A DNA stretch of 43,027 nt from Nitrospirota bacterium (GCA_016201825.1 JACQCD010000132.1:1-43027); one strand, 5' to 3'; positions 8,058 through 16,784 are shown, counted from the stretch's first letter. The notes: a model not told the origin generated them from the letters alone. Numbers and translations are program-made.

Positions 8058-9050
8058 TCACGGGGCCTCGCGGGCGGTGGCGGCCGCGACCGCGCTCAAC
8101 ATGCGCGCCCGCACCGACTGTAAATCGCCCTGGGCCATGCAGCCGGCGGCGTTGCGATGTCCGCCCCCGCCAAACCCTTCCGCCACCGTCGCCACGTTGA
8201 CCCGCCCCTGAGACCGGAGACTGATCTTGTATTCCGTCGGCGTCACCTCCCGGAACAACAGGGCCACTTCAACCCCTTTCAGCGATCGGGGGTAATTGAC
8301 CATTTCCTCGGTGTCTTCCGCGGAGGTTCCCGTCTTTCGAAACGACTCGTGGGTCACCGTCACCCACGCGATCTTTCCGCCCTCGTGGCGTTCCAGACTC
8401 CGCAGGACCTCTCCCAAGAGTTGAAGGCGGCCCGGCGAATTCCGTTCATAGAGCGCCTGCGCCACCTTGGCGCTCTCCACCCCGCACTCCAGGAGATCGG
8501 CCGCCACCCGCAAGGTCGATGGCTTGGTATTGGAATATCGAAACGACCCCGTTTCACTCAACAAGGTCGTATAGAGACAGAGGGCCATGTCTCGCGACAC
8601 GGGTATCCCCCATGCCAGCATCAATTCATAGACCATCTGGCCGGAGGCGGTCGCGTCCGGGACAACCCAATTCAACCCGCCGAATCCGCGATTCGTCATG
8701 TGGTGATCGATGTTCACCACCAGCTTGACGGGCGGAGGACTGCTCGGGAAGAGACCCGTTCGATCCAAATCCCCGCAGTCGACAACCGCCAACACGTCGT
8801 ACCCCAAGGGAAGGGTCCGATTCTGCGGGACCACCACGCCGTGATAGGGCAGGAAGTCGAGATACGCCGGCACGTGATCGCGAATCACCACGTCGGCCTT
8901 CTTGCCGGCGGCGCGCAAGGCCAACGCCAGCGCGATGGCGGACCCCAAGGCGTCCCCTTCCGGATTGACGTGCGTCGAGACGGCGAAGGTGTCGAACGCC
9001 TTCATCGCCTCAACCACGGCCCGGGCGTCAGGTGCGGTCTTCGTCGCCAT
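8058..9050 (-). CDS. nrnA: DHH-family phosphoesterase, NrnA-type oligoribonuclease/pAp phosphatase
   Basis: 330 residues. NrnA enzymes degrade short oligoribonucleotides and dephosphorylate 3'-phosphoadenosine 5'-phosphate. The metal-binding series is visible: HVNPEGDALGS (27-37), VVDCGDLDR (about 112), NIDHHMTN (about 138, the DHH motif), and the DHHA1-domain signature GGGGHRNAAG near the C-terminus. The start ATG at 9050 overlaps the end of rbfA by 23 bp, which points to translational coupling. Its place between rbfA and truB in the nusA-infB operon is common in many phyla. Confidence 0.92.
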   Translation of the reverse strand: MATKTAPDARAVVEAMKAFDTFAVSTHVNPEGDALGSAIALALALRAAGKKADVVIRDHVPAYLDFLPYHGVVVPQNRTLPLGYDVLAVVDCGDLDRTGLFPSSPPPVKLVVNIDHHMTNRGFGGLNWVVPDATASGQMVYELMLAWGIPVSRDMALCLYTTLLSETGSFRYSNTKPSTLRVAADLLECGVESAKVAQALYERNSPGRLQLLGEVLRSLERHEGGKIAWVTVTHESFRKTGTSAEDTEEMVNYPRSLKGVEVALLFREVTPTEYKISLRSQGRVNVATVAEGFGGGGHRNAAGCMAQGDLQSVRARMLSAVAAATAREAP

Positions 9051-9420
9051 CGTCGAGTCCCTTCGCTGCGTCGGTTCGGTCCCCGGACAGTTCGTCCAGC
9101 ACCGCTTCGATATGTGCCGCCTGACGGGGCGTCGTATCCTCTTTGAACACCAGCTCCGGCGTGTACTTCAACCGCAGACGCCGTCCCATTTCGGTCCGGA
9201 TGAAGCCCGCCGCCCGTCCCAGCGCGTTCAACGTCTCCTCGGCGATCCGTCCCTCTTCCAACAGACTGACAAACACCGTGGCGTGCCGAAGATCCGGGCT
9301 CACCTTCACCCCCGTGACGGTGACAAATCCGATCCGAGGATCTTTGACCTTCCGCAACAGGAGGTCGGCGATTTCCACCCGCATGAGATCGCCCACGCGC
9401 TCCGTCCGTTGATACCCCAT
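9028..9420 (-). CDS. rbfA: 30S ribosome-binding factor RbfA
   Basis: About 130 residues with the RbfA KH-like fold: MGYQRTERVGDLMRVEIADL, then KVKDPRIGFVTVTGVKVSPD and RAAGFIRTEMGRRLRLKYTPEL, which align with the whole family. RbfA binds the 30S platform during late maturation and cold adaptation. I chose the ATG at 9420 because MGYQRTERVGDL matches the usual N-terminus. An ATG at 9447 (nine residues longer, just after ylxP) is the alternative. Neither has a clear Shine-Dalgarno. The frame is open further upstream, but that overlaps ylxP. Confidence 0.93.
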   Translation of the reverse strand: MGYQRTERVGDLMRVEIADLLLRKVKDPRIGFVTVTGVKVSPDLRHATVFVSLLEEGRIAEETLNALGRAAGFIRTEMGRRLRLKYTPELVFKEDTTPRQAAHIEAVLDELSGDRTDAAKGLDDGDEDRT

Positions 9421-9454
9421 ACCCTGATTCGATGAAGCGGCTCGCATCCCGGTC

Positions 9455-9736
9455 TCACACGAACTCCAACTCGGATCGGACCAACTCAAGATCATGCTCG
9501 CGCTCGACGGCACGCAGGAGTTGATCCAGCACGCCATTGACGTAGGCGCGATCCGTACCGACGCACGCCGCGGCCAACACGGCGCTCTGCCACAATTCGT
9601 GCGCGTCCACTTCGGCCACCGACACGTTGAACCCGCGGCGCAACCGGTCTTTCAAGCCCTTCACGACCTGCCGTTTTTCCTTTAGCGAATGGCGATCCGC
9701 CAAGTACAGTTCCATCCGGCACACCCCAACAATCAT
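9455..9736 (-). CDS. ylxP: DUF503 / YlxP family protein
   Basis: About 93 residues opening MIVGVCRMELYLADRHSLK, with EKRQVVKGLKDRLRRGFNVSV and AEVDAHELWQSAVLAAACVG, the signature of DUF503 (YlxP of Bacillus). These small ferredoxin-fold proteins are encoded almost always between infB and rbfA and have been linked to ribosome assembly, but their exact role is not settled. The start at 9736 is chosen because it begins at the conserved MIVG and lies 10 bp after infB. An upstream ATG at 9778 would overlap infB. Confidence 0.9.
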   Translation of the reverse strand: MIVGVCRMELYLADRHSLKEKRQVVKGLKDRLRRGFNVSVAEVDAHELWQSAVLAAACVGTDRAYVNGVLDQLLRAVEREHDLELVRSELEFV

Positions 9737-9746
9737 GCGACTGCAG

Positions 9747-12149
9747 CTACAGTTTCCCCGCGATCTTTTCCATCGCAAACACTTCGATGACGTCGCCGAC
9801 CTTCAGGTCGTTGAAATTCTCCACCCCGATCCCACACTCGTAGCCGGTCTGCACTTCGCGCACGTCGTCTTTGAAACGGCGCAGCGACCCCAGCTTGCCC
9901 TGATAGACGACGATCCCGTCCCGGACCACCCGAGCACCGGCGCTCGCGCGCGAGATGACCCCTTGGGAGACGTAGGACCCCGCGATCGCGCCGATGCGGG
10001 GCACCATGAAGACTTGCCGAACCTCGGCGCGCCCCAGGCTCTGCTCTTTAAAGGTGGGGGCCAGGAGGCCCTCCATCGCCAACCGAACGTCGTCCACCGC
10101 CTCATAAATGATCCGGTACGTTCGGATATCGACCTTCTCCCGATCCGCGACCGCTTGGGCCTTGCTCTCCGGCCGCACGTTGAACCCGATCACGACCGCG
10201 TTCGAGGCAGCCGCCAGCAATACGTCGCTTTCGGTGATCCCGCCGATCCCTTCGTGGAGCACGCGCAGACGGACCTGATCGGTGGAGAGCTTCTCCAGCG
10301 AGCCCTTCAGCGCCTCCGCCGAACCCTGGACGTCGGCCTTGAGCACGATCGTCAGTTCCTTGGCCCCCCCCTCGGCGATCTTCCCGTAGAGATCCTCGAG
10401 GGTCATCTTGCGGGGCGGAGCCTGCGCCGGACCGCGGCCCTTTTCGAGCCGGGCCGCCACGATCTCCTTGGCCGTGCGATCGTCTTTGACCACTTGGAAG
10501 ACGTCCCCCGCCTGAGGGACCCCTTCCAGTCCGATCACCTCGACCGGCATCGAAGGGCCCGCCTGGTCGGTCCGGCGCCCCAGATCGTCCAGCAGCGCCC
10601 GCACCTTCCCGGCTTGGCCGCCGGTCACGAAGAGATCGCCGACGTGCAGCGTCCCGTCTTGCACCAGCACGGTGGCCACCGGCCCGCGTCCCTTGTCCAA
10701 GCGCGCCTCGATGATCGTGCCCAACGCGGGCTTGGCCGCATTGGCGGTCAGTTCGAGGACGTCGGCTTGGAGCAGAATCATTTCCAGCAGGGTGTCCAGA
10801 CCGATCTTCTTTTTCGCCGACACCTCGGCGAAAATCGTCGTGCCGCCCCACGCCTCCGAAATGAGTCCGTGCTCGGAGAGCTGGCTCTTGATCCGTTCCA
10901 GTTGGGCCTCCGGCTTGTCGATCTTGTTGATCGCGACGATGATCGGCACGTCCGCGGCCTTGGCGTGGTTGATCGCTTCAACGGTCTGCGGCATCACGCC
11001 GTCGTCCGCGGCAACGACCAAGACCACCAGATCAGTCACCTTGGCGCCGCGCGCCCGCATACTCGTGAACGCCTCGTGACCCGGCGTATCCAAAAACGTC
11101 ACCGACTTGCCCCCGACGTTGACGGTGTAGGCCCCGATGTGCTGGGTGATGCCCCCCGCCTCCTGCTCGGTGACCTTGGTCGTGCGGATGGCGTCCAGCA
11201 GCGAGGTCTTCCCGTGGTCGACGTGTCCCATGATCGTCACGACCGGTGGGCGCGGAACGCGGAGCGTGGGATCGTCCGGGAGCGCTTCGATCATCTCCTC
11301 TTCCGTGCGATCGGCGATCCCCTCGGCTTTCACTCCGAAGTGTTCGGCCACCAGCACCGCCGCGTCCAGATCCACGGCTTGATTGATGGTCGACGGCGTC
11401 CCCATCGACAGCAACTGCCCGATGACCTGCGGAGCCTTCACGCCCAGCAAATCGGCCAGGTCCTTGACGGTCAATCCGGCTCGGAGCTTGACGATCTTCT
11501 TGCGGGGCTTCGTCGCCTCCAAGACCGACGAGGGGTGATGCGCCTTTTTCATTTGCGCGCGGAGTCGTTCGTCGCGGCGATGCAGCGGCTTGAAATCCTG
11601 CCAGACCAGCGCGTCCTGCTGCAATTGCACCGGGGCCACCGCCTCCTTCTCCCGTTTGCCGGTCTTTTTGAGCTTCTTGAGTCGGTCCTTCTCTTTCTCT
11701 TTGTCCTTGGTCGACTCGCCGATGACCACCGGCGCGCGCGGTGGAGCCACGATCGTCGGCTCGGGGGCCACGGGCTTGATCATCTCCGGCATCGGGGGCT
11801 GGGGCACGACGACCGGAGCGTGGGGACGGAAGACCTCGGGAACCGGCCGGCTCGGCGTCGGAGGAATCGAGGGCTCCGACACCGCGGGCGCTGGAGTCGC
11901 GGAGGCCAACACCTCGATGGACGGCGGTTCCGGCTGGACCCGCTTCTTGATCAACACGTGCCCGCGTTTCGGCCCGGCGGACTCGGCGGCTTGCTCCCTC
12001 TTGGGCTCGTATTTTCGGACCAGAGCCTGGACCTGATCCTCGTCGAGCGTACTCATGTGGTTTTTGAGCACCGCGCCCTGCTTCGCGAGGTCCGCCAGGA
12101 GTTCCTTGCTGGTCTTCCCCAATTGCTTGGCAAGTTCAAACACTCTCAT
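9747..12149 (-). CDS. infB: Translation initiation factor IF-2
   Basis: About 800 residues. IF-2 is the GTPase that positions fMet-tRNA on the 30S subunit and promotes subunit joining. Visible in order: IF2-N fold [20 protein letters not shown]; a Pro/Lys/Glu-rich linker with a [15 protein letters not shown] stretch; a second IF2-N motif; the G domain with [15 protein letters not shown] (P-loop), DTPGHEAF (G3) and NKIDK (G4); then domains II, III and the C-terminal fMet-tRNA binding barrel ([17 protein letters not shown]). The start ATG at 12149 follows GGAAGGGAT and begins at the conserved MRVFELAK. An ATG at 12194 would overlap nusA. Confidence 0.97.
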   Translation of the reverse strand: MRVFELAKQLGKTSKELLADLAKQGAVLKNHMSTLDEDQVQALVRKYEPKREQAAESAGPKRGHVLIKKRVQPEPPSIEVLASATPAPAVSEPSIPPTPSRPVPEVFRPHAPVVVPQPPMPEMIKPVAPEPTIVAPPRAPVVIGESTKDKEKEKDRLKKLKKTGKREKEAVAPVQLQQDALVWQDFKPLHRRDERLRAQMKKAHHPSSVLEATKPRKKIVKLRAGLTVKDLADLLGVKAPQVIGQLLSMGTPSTINQAVDLDAAVLVAEHFGVKAEGIADRTEEEMIEALPDDPTLRVPRPPVVTIMGHVDHGKTSLLDAIRTTKVTEQEAGGITQHIGAYTVNVGGKSVTFLDTPGHEAFTSMRARGAKVTDLVVLVVAADDGVMPQTVEAINHAKAADVPIIVAINKIDKPEAQLERIKSQLSEHGLISEAWGGTTIFAEVSAKKKIGLDTLLEMILLQADVLELTANAAKPALGTIIEARLDKGRGPVATVLVQDGTLHVGDLFVTGGQAGKVRALLDDLGRRTDQAGPSMPVEVIGLEGVPQAGDVFQVVKDDRTAKEIVAARLEKGRGPAQAPPRKMTLEDLYGKIAEGGAKELTIVLKADVQGSAEALKGSLEKLSTDQVRLRVLHEGIGGITESDVLLAAASNAVVIGFNVRPESKAQAVADREKVDIRTYRIIYEAVDDVRLAMEGLLAPTFKEQSLGRAEVRQVFMVPRIGAIAGSYVSQGVISRASAGARVVRDGIVVYQGKLGSLRRFKDDVREVQTGYECGIGVENFNDLKVGDVIEVFAMEKIAGKL

Positions 12150-12190
12150 GGCTGATCCCTTCCGGTCCACCGTCGACGACATCTCCGCGC

Positions 12191-13375
12191 TCACGCCGTG
12201 GGGCTCTGAGGCTCATCGCCCGCGCCTTCCGACGGCGTGGGGGCGCCGGCCGCGGCGTGTCGGGCCTCTTGCTCTTCACGAACCGCCTGTTCGTGGGCGA
12301 TCGCGGCGTGGATCTCGCGGTCGCGATCCTTGACCCGCTCCTTCTCGTACTCGCTCTGACTGATGATATCGATCTTCCAGCCGCTCAGTTTGGCCGCGAG
12401 TCGGACGTTCTGGCCCTTCTTCCCGATGGCGAGCGAGAGCTGATGGTCGGCCACGACCGCGATCGCCGACTTCTCCGCTTCGGTGATGCCGACCTTCTCG
12501 ACCACCGCCGGACTCAGCGCTTCCCCGATGAACGTCCGGGGGTCATCCGTCCACGTGATGATGTCGATCTTCTCCCCGCGGAGCTCGCGCACCACCGCCT
12601 GGACCCGAACGCCCTTGACCCCGACGCACGCTCCCACCGGATCAACCGCCTTATCCCGCGAGGACACGCAGATCTTGGTCCGATCCCCCGGTTCGCGCAC
12701 CACACCGCGGACCGTGACGATCCCTTCCGCCACCTCGGGAACCTCGAGCTCGAACAGCTTGCTCACGAACTCGGGACACGCCCGCGACAAGATCAACTGA
12801 GGGCCGCGCGACGAGGGCTTGACCTCCAGCAAATACGCCCGGAGGCGATCGCCGCGCCGAAACCCTTCGCGGGGGATCTGTTCGCTCACCGGCAGCAAGG
12901 CCTCGGTCTTGCCCAGATCGACGATGTAGTTGCGGCGTTCCTGGCCGAGGATCATCCCGCTGATGATCTCCCCTTGGCGCACCGAGTATTCCTTGTAGAC
13001 GGTCTCGAGCTCGGCCTCGCGCACACGCTGGAAAATGACCTGCTTGGCCGTCTGCGCCGCGATCCGGCCGAAATCCTCCATCGGCATCAGATCGCCGATC
13101 TCATCGCCCAACTCGGCGCCGGGGTCGATCAGGAGGGCGTCCTCGATGGCAATCTCCGCCCTGGGATTGGTCACCGTCTCGACAATTTTTTTGAGCGACA
13201 CCACCTCGATCTCGCCGGTTTCGGGGCTGATGTGCACCTGGATGTTCTCTCCCGCGCCGTACTTTTTACGCGCGGCGGTTTGCACGGCCAACTCCACGGC
13301 CTGAATGATCTTTTCGCCCTTGATGCCCTTTTCCCGCTCGATCTGTCCGATGACAGACAGCAATTCACGATTCAT
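12191..13375 (-). CDS. nusA: Transcription termination/antitermination factor NusA
   Basis: About 394 residues. NusA modulates pausing, intrinsic termination and antitermination by RNA polymerase. The N-terminal polymerase-binding domain ([18 protein letters not shown]) is followed by an S1 domain ([20 protein letters not shown]), KH1 ([18 protein letters not shown]) and KH2 ([18 protein letters not shown]). It lacks the acidic repeats of E. coli NusA, like most non-proteobacterial forms, and ends in an acidic, Ala-rich tail. The start at 13375 follows AGGGAGAGG. No ylxR or L7Ae-type gene separates it from infB. Confidence 0.97.
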   Translation of the reverse strand: MNRELLSVIGQIEREKGIKGEKIIQAVELAVQTAARKKYGAGENIQVHISPETGEIEVVSLKKIVETVTNPRAEIAIEDALLIDPGAELGDEIGDLMPMEDFGRIAAQTAKQVIFQRVREAELETVYKEYSVRQGEIISGMILGQERRNYIVDLGKTEALLPVSEQIPREGFRRGDRLRAYLLEVKPSSRGPQLILSRACPEFVSKLFELEVPEVAEGIVTVRGVVREPGDRTKICVSSRDKAVDPVGACVGVKGVRVQAVVRELRGEKIDIITWTDDPRTFIGEALSPAVVEKVGITEAEKSAIAVVADHQLSLAIGKKGQNVRLAAKLSGWKIDIISQSEYEKERVKDRDREIHAAIAHEQAVREEQEARHAAAGAPTPSEGAGDEPQSPTA

Positions 13376-13533
13376 GGACCGCCTCTCCCTGACAACCTCG
13401 CTTGCGTGGCGCAACCTGCACCGCGCCAGAGGCGCGGAATGTAAAGCGTCACTTCCTTCCAGGTGACGAAGTAACGCAGGGCCCGTTTCCCCGGCCCGAG
13501 GCTGCGATAAGCTTTATCGCCTTTCTTCACCGT

Positions 13534-14058
13534 TCACCACTCGACCTCCAACCGGGCCTGGACGATCGCCGACCACGGGATCGCCCACTCCTGACCCATC
13601 TCATCCGCCACGCAGACCGAGTCGGCTTCAATCCCTTTGAGGCGTCCAGTCACCACGCGGGGTCCCTCCCACGGGGCGCGGGTTTTGACGCGAACGAGCC
13701 GGCCCACCGACTTCTGATAGTCGCTCGGCTCCTCCAACGCGCGGTCAAGGCCCGGAGACGACACCTCCAGCGTATAGCGATGCTCGATGGGGTCCTCGAC
13801 GTCCAGCGCGTGGCCCACCGCCCGGCTCACTCGCGCACACTCGTCCAGCGTCACCCCGCTCGGCTTGTCGATCGTGATACGAACCGTCCCCCCCGTCTTC
13901 CCGCCGCCGTATCGCACGGCCACCACTTCGATCCCCAGCGCCGCCGCGATCGGCGCGGCGACCCGCGTGACGCGGTCCGCCACCTCCGATGGCTGCGAGC
14001 GCGCGCCCTCAGACGGCATTCGAGGCCATTCGATGCCTTGAGTCAGCTTCTTCATCAT
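13534..14058 (-). CDS. rimP: Ribosome maturation factor RimP
   Basis: About 174 residues; RimP assists early 30S assembly. The family core is visible: VAAPIAAALGIEVVAVRYGGG, VRITIDKPSGVTLDECARVSRAV, and the signature YTLEVSSPGLDRAL, followed by a C-terminal SH3-like barrel ending IVQARLEVEW. First gene of the operon rimP-nusA-infB. The start at 14058 is preceded by GGCGG. A second ATG at 14019 is possible, since the first 13 residues are not conserved in the family. Its leader carries a promoter followed by an intrinsic terminator (see separate entries), so expression of the entire operon may be attenuated. Confidence 0.95.
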   Translation of the reverse strand: MMKKLTQGIEWPRMPSEGARSQPSEVADRVTRVAAPIAAALGIEVVAVRYGGGKTGGTVRITIDKPSGVTLDECARVSRAVGHALDVEDPIEHRYTLEVSSPGLDRALEEPSDYQKSVGRLVRVKTRAPWEGPRVVTGRLKGIEADSVCVADEMGQEWAIPWSAIVQARLEVEW

Positions 14059-14081
14059 GATGAAACCGCCTGCGCCGGAAA

Positions 14082-14111
14082 CAAAAAAAGTGGGCTACCA
14101 ACTGCCCACTT
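14082..14111 (-). terminator. Intrinsic terminator / attenuator in the rimP-nusA leader
   Basis: On the minus strand AAGTGGGC, loop AGTTGGTA, GCCCACTT, then TTTTTTT: an 8-bp stem followed by a T-run. It stands only 24 bp before the rimP start codon and downstream of a good promoter (14164-14193), so transcripts from that promoter must pass it to reach rimP. It also ends transcripts from the aminotransferase gene. Confidence 0.8.
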
Positions 14112-14163
14112 CGGTCCGACCCGCGCACCTTCCGTTTCCCCAACCGGACGCAAAAGCGAGGGC

Positions 14164-14193
14164 AGTCTACCACAGCGCATCGGGAGAGTGCAA
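14164..14193 (-). promoter_or_regulatory. Promoter of the rimP-nusA-infB operon
   Basis: TTGCAC (14193-14188) and TAGACT (14169-14164) separated by 18 bp, in the gap between the aminotransferase stop and rimP. Transcription would start near 14157, giving a leader of about 100 nt that includes the terminator hairpin. A sigma-70-type match seen by eye. Confidence 0.55.
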
Positions 14194-14209
14194 GCGATTC
14201 GCCGGCCGG

Positions 14210-15112
14210 TCATGTCCGCCTTCGCCTCCCCGCATTGCGGCTCTTTAGCGGGACGACGGCGCGGGGACACTCCGCGTCGATCACGTCTCCCAAGCGGCGA
14301 TAGAGCGTCTGCGCCACCGGCCCCGGACTCCCGGTGCCGACTTTGGCGCCGTCGAGCGACACCACCGAGACGATCTCGATGGTCGTCCCCGTCAGGAAGA
14401 TTTCGTCGGCGCGGCGGTATTCCTCGACGGTCACGACCCGCTGTTCGAGGGGGAAGCCTTCACAACGGATGAGCTCGAGCGTGACCGCGCGGGTAATGCC
14501 CGGCAGAATCGAGGGATCCGTGGGGGACGTCACTACGGTGCCCCCGATCACGGCGAAGCAATTGCTGATCGCCCCTTCGGTCACCACGCCGTCGCGGACC
14601 AAGATCGCCTCGAACACGCCCGCCGCGCGCGCCTCCTCCCGAGCCAGCACGTTGGCCAGCAGATTGAGCGATTTGACGTCGCATCGCCCCCACCGGAGGT
14701 CCGGCACAGTGATCGCGGTCACCCCCTGTTCGCGAACCGACGCCGAGAGCGGATCAAGCCGCCGCACCGTCACCACCACCGTCGGACGGACGGTGTTCGG
14801 AAACCGGTGCTCGCGCGGCGCAGGCCCGCGCGTGACCTGGAGGTAGACCTTGGCGTCGGCAAAACCGCTCATCGCGAAAGCCCGCGTGACGAGGCGACGC
14901 CAGTACGCGTGGGAATACCGGATCGGCAATCGGATGCCGCGCGCGCTCTGCTCCAGGCGGTCGAGATGGGCGTCGAGGTGGAACAGACGCCCGTTGTAAC
15001 TCCGCACGACCTCATACACGCCGTCACCGAATTGGAACCCCCGATCCTCAATGGACACCGTGGCCCGATTGATCGGGAGAAACCGTCCGTTCACGAAGGC
15101 AATCGTGGGCAT
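14210..15112 (-). CDS. dat: Class IV aminotransferase, D-amino-acid transaminase type
   Basis: 300 residues, PLP-dependent fold type IV. The N-terminus AFVNGRFLPINRATVSIEDRG and FGDGVYEVVRSYNG match D-alanine/branched-chain aminotransferases. The Schiff-base lysine is K147 in WGRCDVKSLNLLANVLA, a DAAT-type context, and the cofactor-phosphate motif TEGAISNCF follows. D-alanine transaminase interconverts D-Ala and D-Glu via 2-oxoacids for peptidoglycan synthesis. Branched-chain or aminodeoxychorismate-lyase activity cannot be excluded from sequence alone. The C-terminal residues (SRNAGRRRRT) are unusually basic. Separated by 12 bp from the upstream methyltransferase gene, so likely co-transcribed. 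Confidence 0.8.
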   Translation of the reverse strand: MPTIAFVNGRFLPINRATVSIEDRGFQFGDGVYEVVRSYNGRLFHLDAHLDRLEQSARGIRLPIRYSHAYWRRLVTRAFAMSGFADAKVYLQVTRGPAPREHRFPNTVRPTVVVTVRRLDPLSASVREQGVTAITVPDLRWGRCDVKSLNLLANVLAREEARAAGVFEAILVRDGVVTEGAISNCFAVIGGTVVTSPTDPSILPGITRAVTLELIRCEGFPLEQRVVTVEEYRRADEIFLTGTTIEIVSVVSLDGAKVGTGSPGPVAQTLYRRLGDVIDAECPRAVVPLKSRNAGRRRRT

Positions 15113-15124
15113 AGCCGCGCTGGC

Positions 15125-15829
15125 CTAGCGCGTCGCCGGGCCGATCGTCCGGCCCGAGGCTGCGCGATGACCTTTTCCGCCCTTCCGCTTCCGCATCAGC
15201 ACGTTGTGAAACACGTACAACCCGTCGCGGTCTTCCGTCACCTCGAGGATGTCAAACTCGTAGCCGAACATCGCGTCGAAATCCGCTCGACGGAAGAACC
15301 GATCATAGTGTCCGCGGTGGACGAGCCAATCGCGCGTCCTCCGTTCGCCCGCGTGGTGCTTAAACTTGGTGGAGAAACACGACAGGAGGAAAGAGCCCTC
15401 GGGCTTGAGGAGCGGCACGACTTGTTCGAGATACCGCCCGGTGTCGCGACGCCGAACGTGGTGCAAACAGCCGTAGTCCAGGACGACGTCGAACGTCTTT
15501 GGGGCGAAGGGCAGCGCGAAGACGTCGGCCTGGACGAACCCAAGACCGCGTACCGAGCCGCGATCCACGGAGACGCGGGCCCGCGCCAACGCCTTCGGTT
15601 CCAGATCGACCCCCACGGCGAGCGCCCCCGCGCCGGCGAACGCCCGGGTGTGGCGCCCCTCGCCGCACCCGATGTCGAGGACGCGGCGGTCACGACCCCG
15701 AAATGTTCGGAGAAATCGCGCCACCATCGGCGAAACACCATCCGTCGGCCAGCCATGCTCGCCCGTTTCATAGGCCCGCTCAAAATACGCCCGCTGCGCG
15801 CGATAAATATCGCCCCTCACCTTCGTCAC
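15125..15829 (-). CDS. Class I SAM-dependent methyltransferase
   Basis: About 234 residues. Motif I VLDIGCGEGRH at residues 50-60, the acidic end of strand 2 in VGVDLEP, motif II-like FVQADVFALPFAPKTFDVVLDYGCLHH and motif III LLKPEGSFLLSCFS define a Rossmann-fold methyltransferase of the Methyltransf_11/25 type. The substrate is unknown. I chose the GTG at 15829 because a promoter-like TTGATT-18-TAGACT ends 8 bp before it and the family similarity starts near DIYRAQRAYFERAY. The frame continues open to an ATG at 15886, but that segment would overlap the promoter. No ribosome-binding site is visible, suggesting a leaderless message. Confidence 0.8.
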   Translation of the reverse strand: MTKVRGDIYRAQRAYFERAYETGEHGWPTDGVSPMVARFLRTFRGRDRRVLDIGCGEGRHTRAFAGAGALAVGVDLEPKALARARVSVDRGSVRGLGFVQADVFALPFAPKTFDVVLDYGCLHHVRRRDTGRYLEQVVPLLKPEGSFLLSCFSTKFKHHAGERRTRDWLVHRGHYDRFFRRADFDAMFGYEFDILEVTEDRDGLYVFHNVLMRKRKGGKGHRAASGRTIGPATR

Positions 15830-15837
15830 CGCGCGGT

Positions 15838-15867
15838 AGTCTACTCCTCTCGAACGAGGGGAATCAA
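15838..15867 (-). promoter_or_regulatory. Promoter for methyltransferase-dat (leaderless type)
   Basis: TTGATT (15867-15862), 18-bp spacer, TAGACT (15843-15838), ending 8 bp before the GTG at 15829. The predicted transcription start falls at about the start codon. The spacer itself contains a CCTCGTTCGAGAGG inverted repeat (CCTC/GAGG with an inner TTCGA). Confidence 0.5.
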
Positions 15868-15977
15868 GCGCGAGGAACCGCGCCAACGTTCAGGGGAATT
15901 CTGGCTGACGACGTCAGGCCTCGCTCACCGAGAATTGGTCAAACATGAAGGGGCTCGCGAGTCCAGAGGGAAGGGGC

Positions 15978-16096
15978 GGGGGCAGAACCTGTTTACCGCG
16001 TGATGTACATCGCCTCGGACGTGCCTAGAATCAAATCAAGCACAAAGCGGGGGCAGCCTCCCATGGTGGCGCCGCGCCCCATGGGAGGCTGCCCCC
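15978..16096. repeat. Palindromic repeat region with GGGGGCAG motifs
   Basis: This sits in the 306-bp gene-free stretch between the methyltransferase and the antitoxin gene. It holds GGGGGCAG followed by AACCTGTTTACC at 15978, then a perfect inverted repeat with 18-bp arms, GGGGGCAGCCTCCCATGG (16049-16066) and its complement (16079-16096), around a 12-bp GC-rich loop, followed on the plus strand by AATTATTTTATTT. The U-rich flank could make it a plus-strand terminator, but no plus-strand gene precedes it. A mobile palindrome related to the REP-transposase remnant at 16785-17164 is more likely. Confidence 0.6.
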
Positions 16097-16135
16097 AATT
16101 ATTTTATTTCCCACGGCGAATTGTTGGGCGAATAA

Positions 16136-16435
16136 TCAGCTATGGGTGGCTTCAGCATGCAACTTCAATCCTAGCGCTGCGACTACTCTGAGGATTGTGT
16201 CGAAGCCGGGGCTGCGCTCGCCGGAGAGCGCCTTGTAAAGACTTTCTCGGGAGAGGCCAGCATCGCGCGCGACCTGTGCCATGCCCTTAGCGCGCGCAAT
16301 GTCCCCCAGCGCCTTGGCGATGAAGGCTGCATCGCCGTTGGCCTCCTCAAGACACGCTTCAAGGTAGGCAGCCATTTCCTCTGGGGTTCGGAGGTGCTCG
16401 GCAACATCGTAGCGACTGGTCGTGGTTTTTCTCAT
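16136..16435 (-). CDS. HigA-type antitoxin, helix-turn-helix (addiction module antidote)
   Basis: 99 residues. The Cro/C1-like helix-turn-helix is seen in KGMAQVARDAGLSRESLYKALSG, followed by GFDTILRVVAALGLKLH, which is the pattern of the short antidote proteins paired with Gp49/HigB-like toxins. The N-terminal part (VAEHLRTPEEMAAYLEACLEEA) would wrap the toxin. It follows the toxin gene by 9 bp, the toxin-first order usual for higBA. It probably represses the shared promoter through the GTAGCC-TATC-GGCTAC operator at 16745-16760. Confidence 0.85.
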   Translation of the reverse strand: MRKTTTSRYDVAEHLRTPEEMAAYLEACLEEANGDAAFIAKALGDIARAKGMAQVARDAGLSRESLYKALSGERSPGFDTILRVVAALGLKLHAEATHS

Positions 16436-16444
16436 CGTATGCTC

Positions 16445-16735
16445 CTACAATTTGCGTGCGAGGCGCAAGGCGGCTTTGATATCGCTGGATTGAGTGCTCT
16501 TGTCACCACCCGCCAGTAGAATAATCACCTCACGCCCGCGCTTCGTGAAGTACACCCGGTATCCCGGCCCGTAACCGATCCGCAACTCCGAGACGCCTTC
16601 GCCAACCGGCTTGACATCCCCCGCGTTTCCCGCCGCCAGGCGCTCGATCCTGGCTTGAACGCGCGCCCTGGCATGAATGTCGCGCAGGCGGTCGAGCCAC
16701 TGGGCGAAAATATCGGTCTTGCGAATTTCAATCAT
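16445..16735 (-). CDS. RelE/HigB-superfamily toxin (addiction module killer type)
   Basis: 96 residues, an mRNA-interferase-type toxin of the Gp49/killer branch. Visible are IEIRKTDIFAQWLDRLRDIHAR, ARIERLAAGNAGDVKPVGEGVSEL-type core with SELRIGYGPGYRVYF and the strand VIILLAGGDKSTQ that ends in the helix DIKAALRLARKL; all parts are present, so it is probably intact. First gene of the toxin-antitoxin operon. A promoter with TTGACA sits immediately upstream, its -10 only 6 bp from the ATG at 16735 and without a ribosome-binding site, so the message is probably leaderless. Confidence 0.85.
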   Translation of the reverse strand: MIEIRKTDIFAQWLDRLRDIHARARVQARIERLAAGNAGDVKPVGEGVSELRIGYGPGYRVYFTKRGREVIILLAGGDKSTQSSDIKAALRLARKL

Positions 16736-16741
16736 GAGGAA

Positions 16742-16770
16742 GGTGTAGCCTATCGGCTACATATTGTCAA
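16742..16770 (-). promoter_or_regulatory. Toxin-antitoxin promoter with palindromic operator
   Basis: TTGACA (16770-16765), 17-bp spacer, TACACC (16747-16742), then 6 bp to the toxin ATG. A perfect inverted repeat GTAGCC-TATC-GGCTAC (16745-16760) fills the spacer and part of the -10 region, the ideal position for repression by the antitoxin or toxin-antitoxin complex. Confidence 0.65.
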
Positions 16771-16784
16771 TGCTACGGCAAAAC

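Noticed and set aside
9627-12155. An 842-codon open frame on the plus strand antisense to infB, and similar long antisense frames opposite pnp, the M16 peptidase, RHS and the por genes
   Set aside because: They are mirror frames of GC-rich coding DNA: they have Arg/His/Asp-rich composition, no recognisable domains, no ribosome-binding sites, and lie entirely over well-supported genes.
14059-14209. An initiator tRNA or other RNA gene before rimP, as in some nusA operons
   Set aside because: The region folds into the terminator but contains no tRNA-like T-loop (GTTCRANNC) or acceptor pairing.
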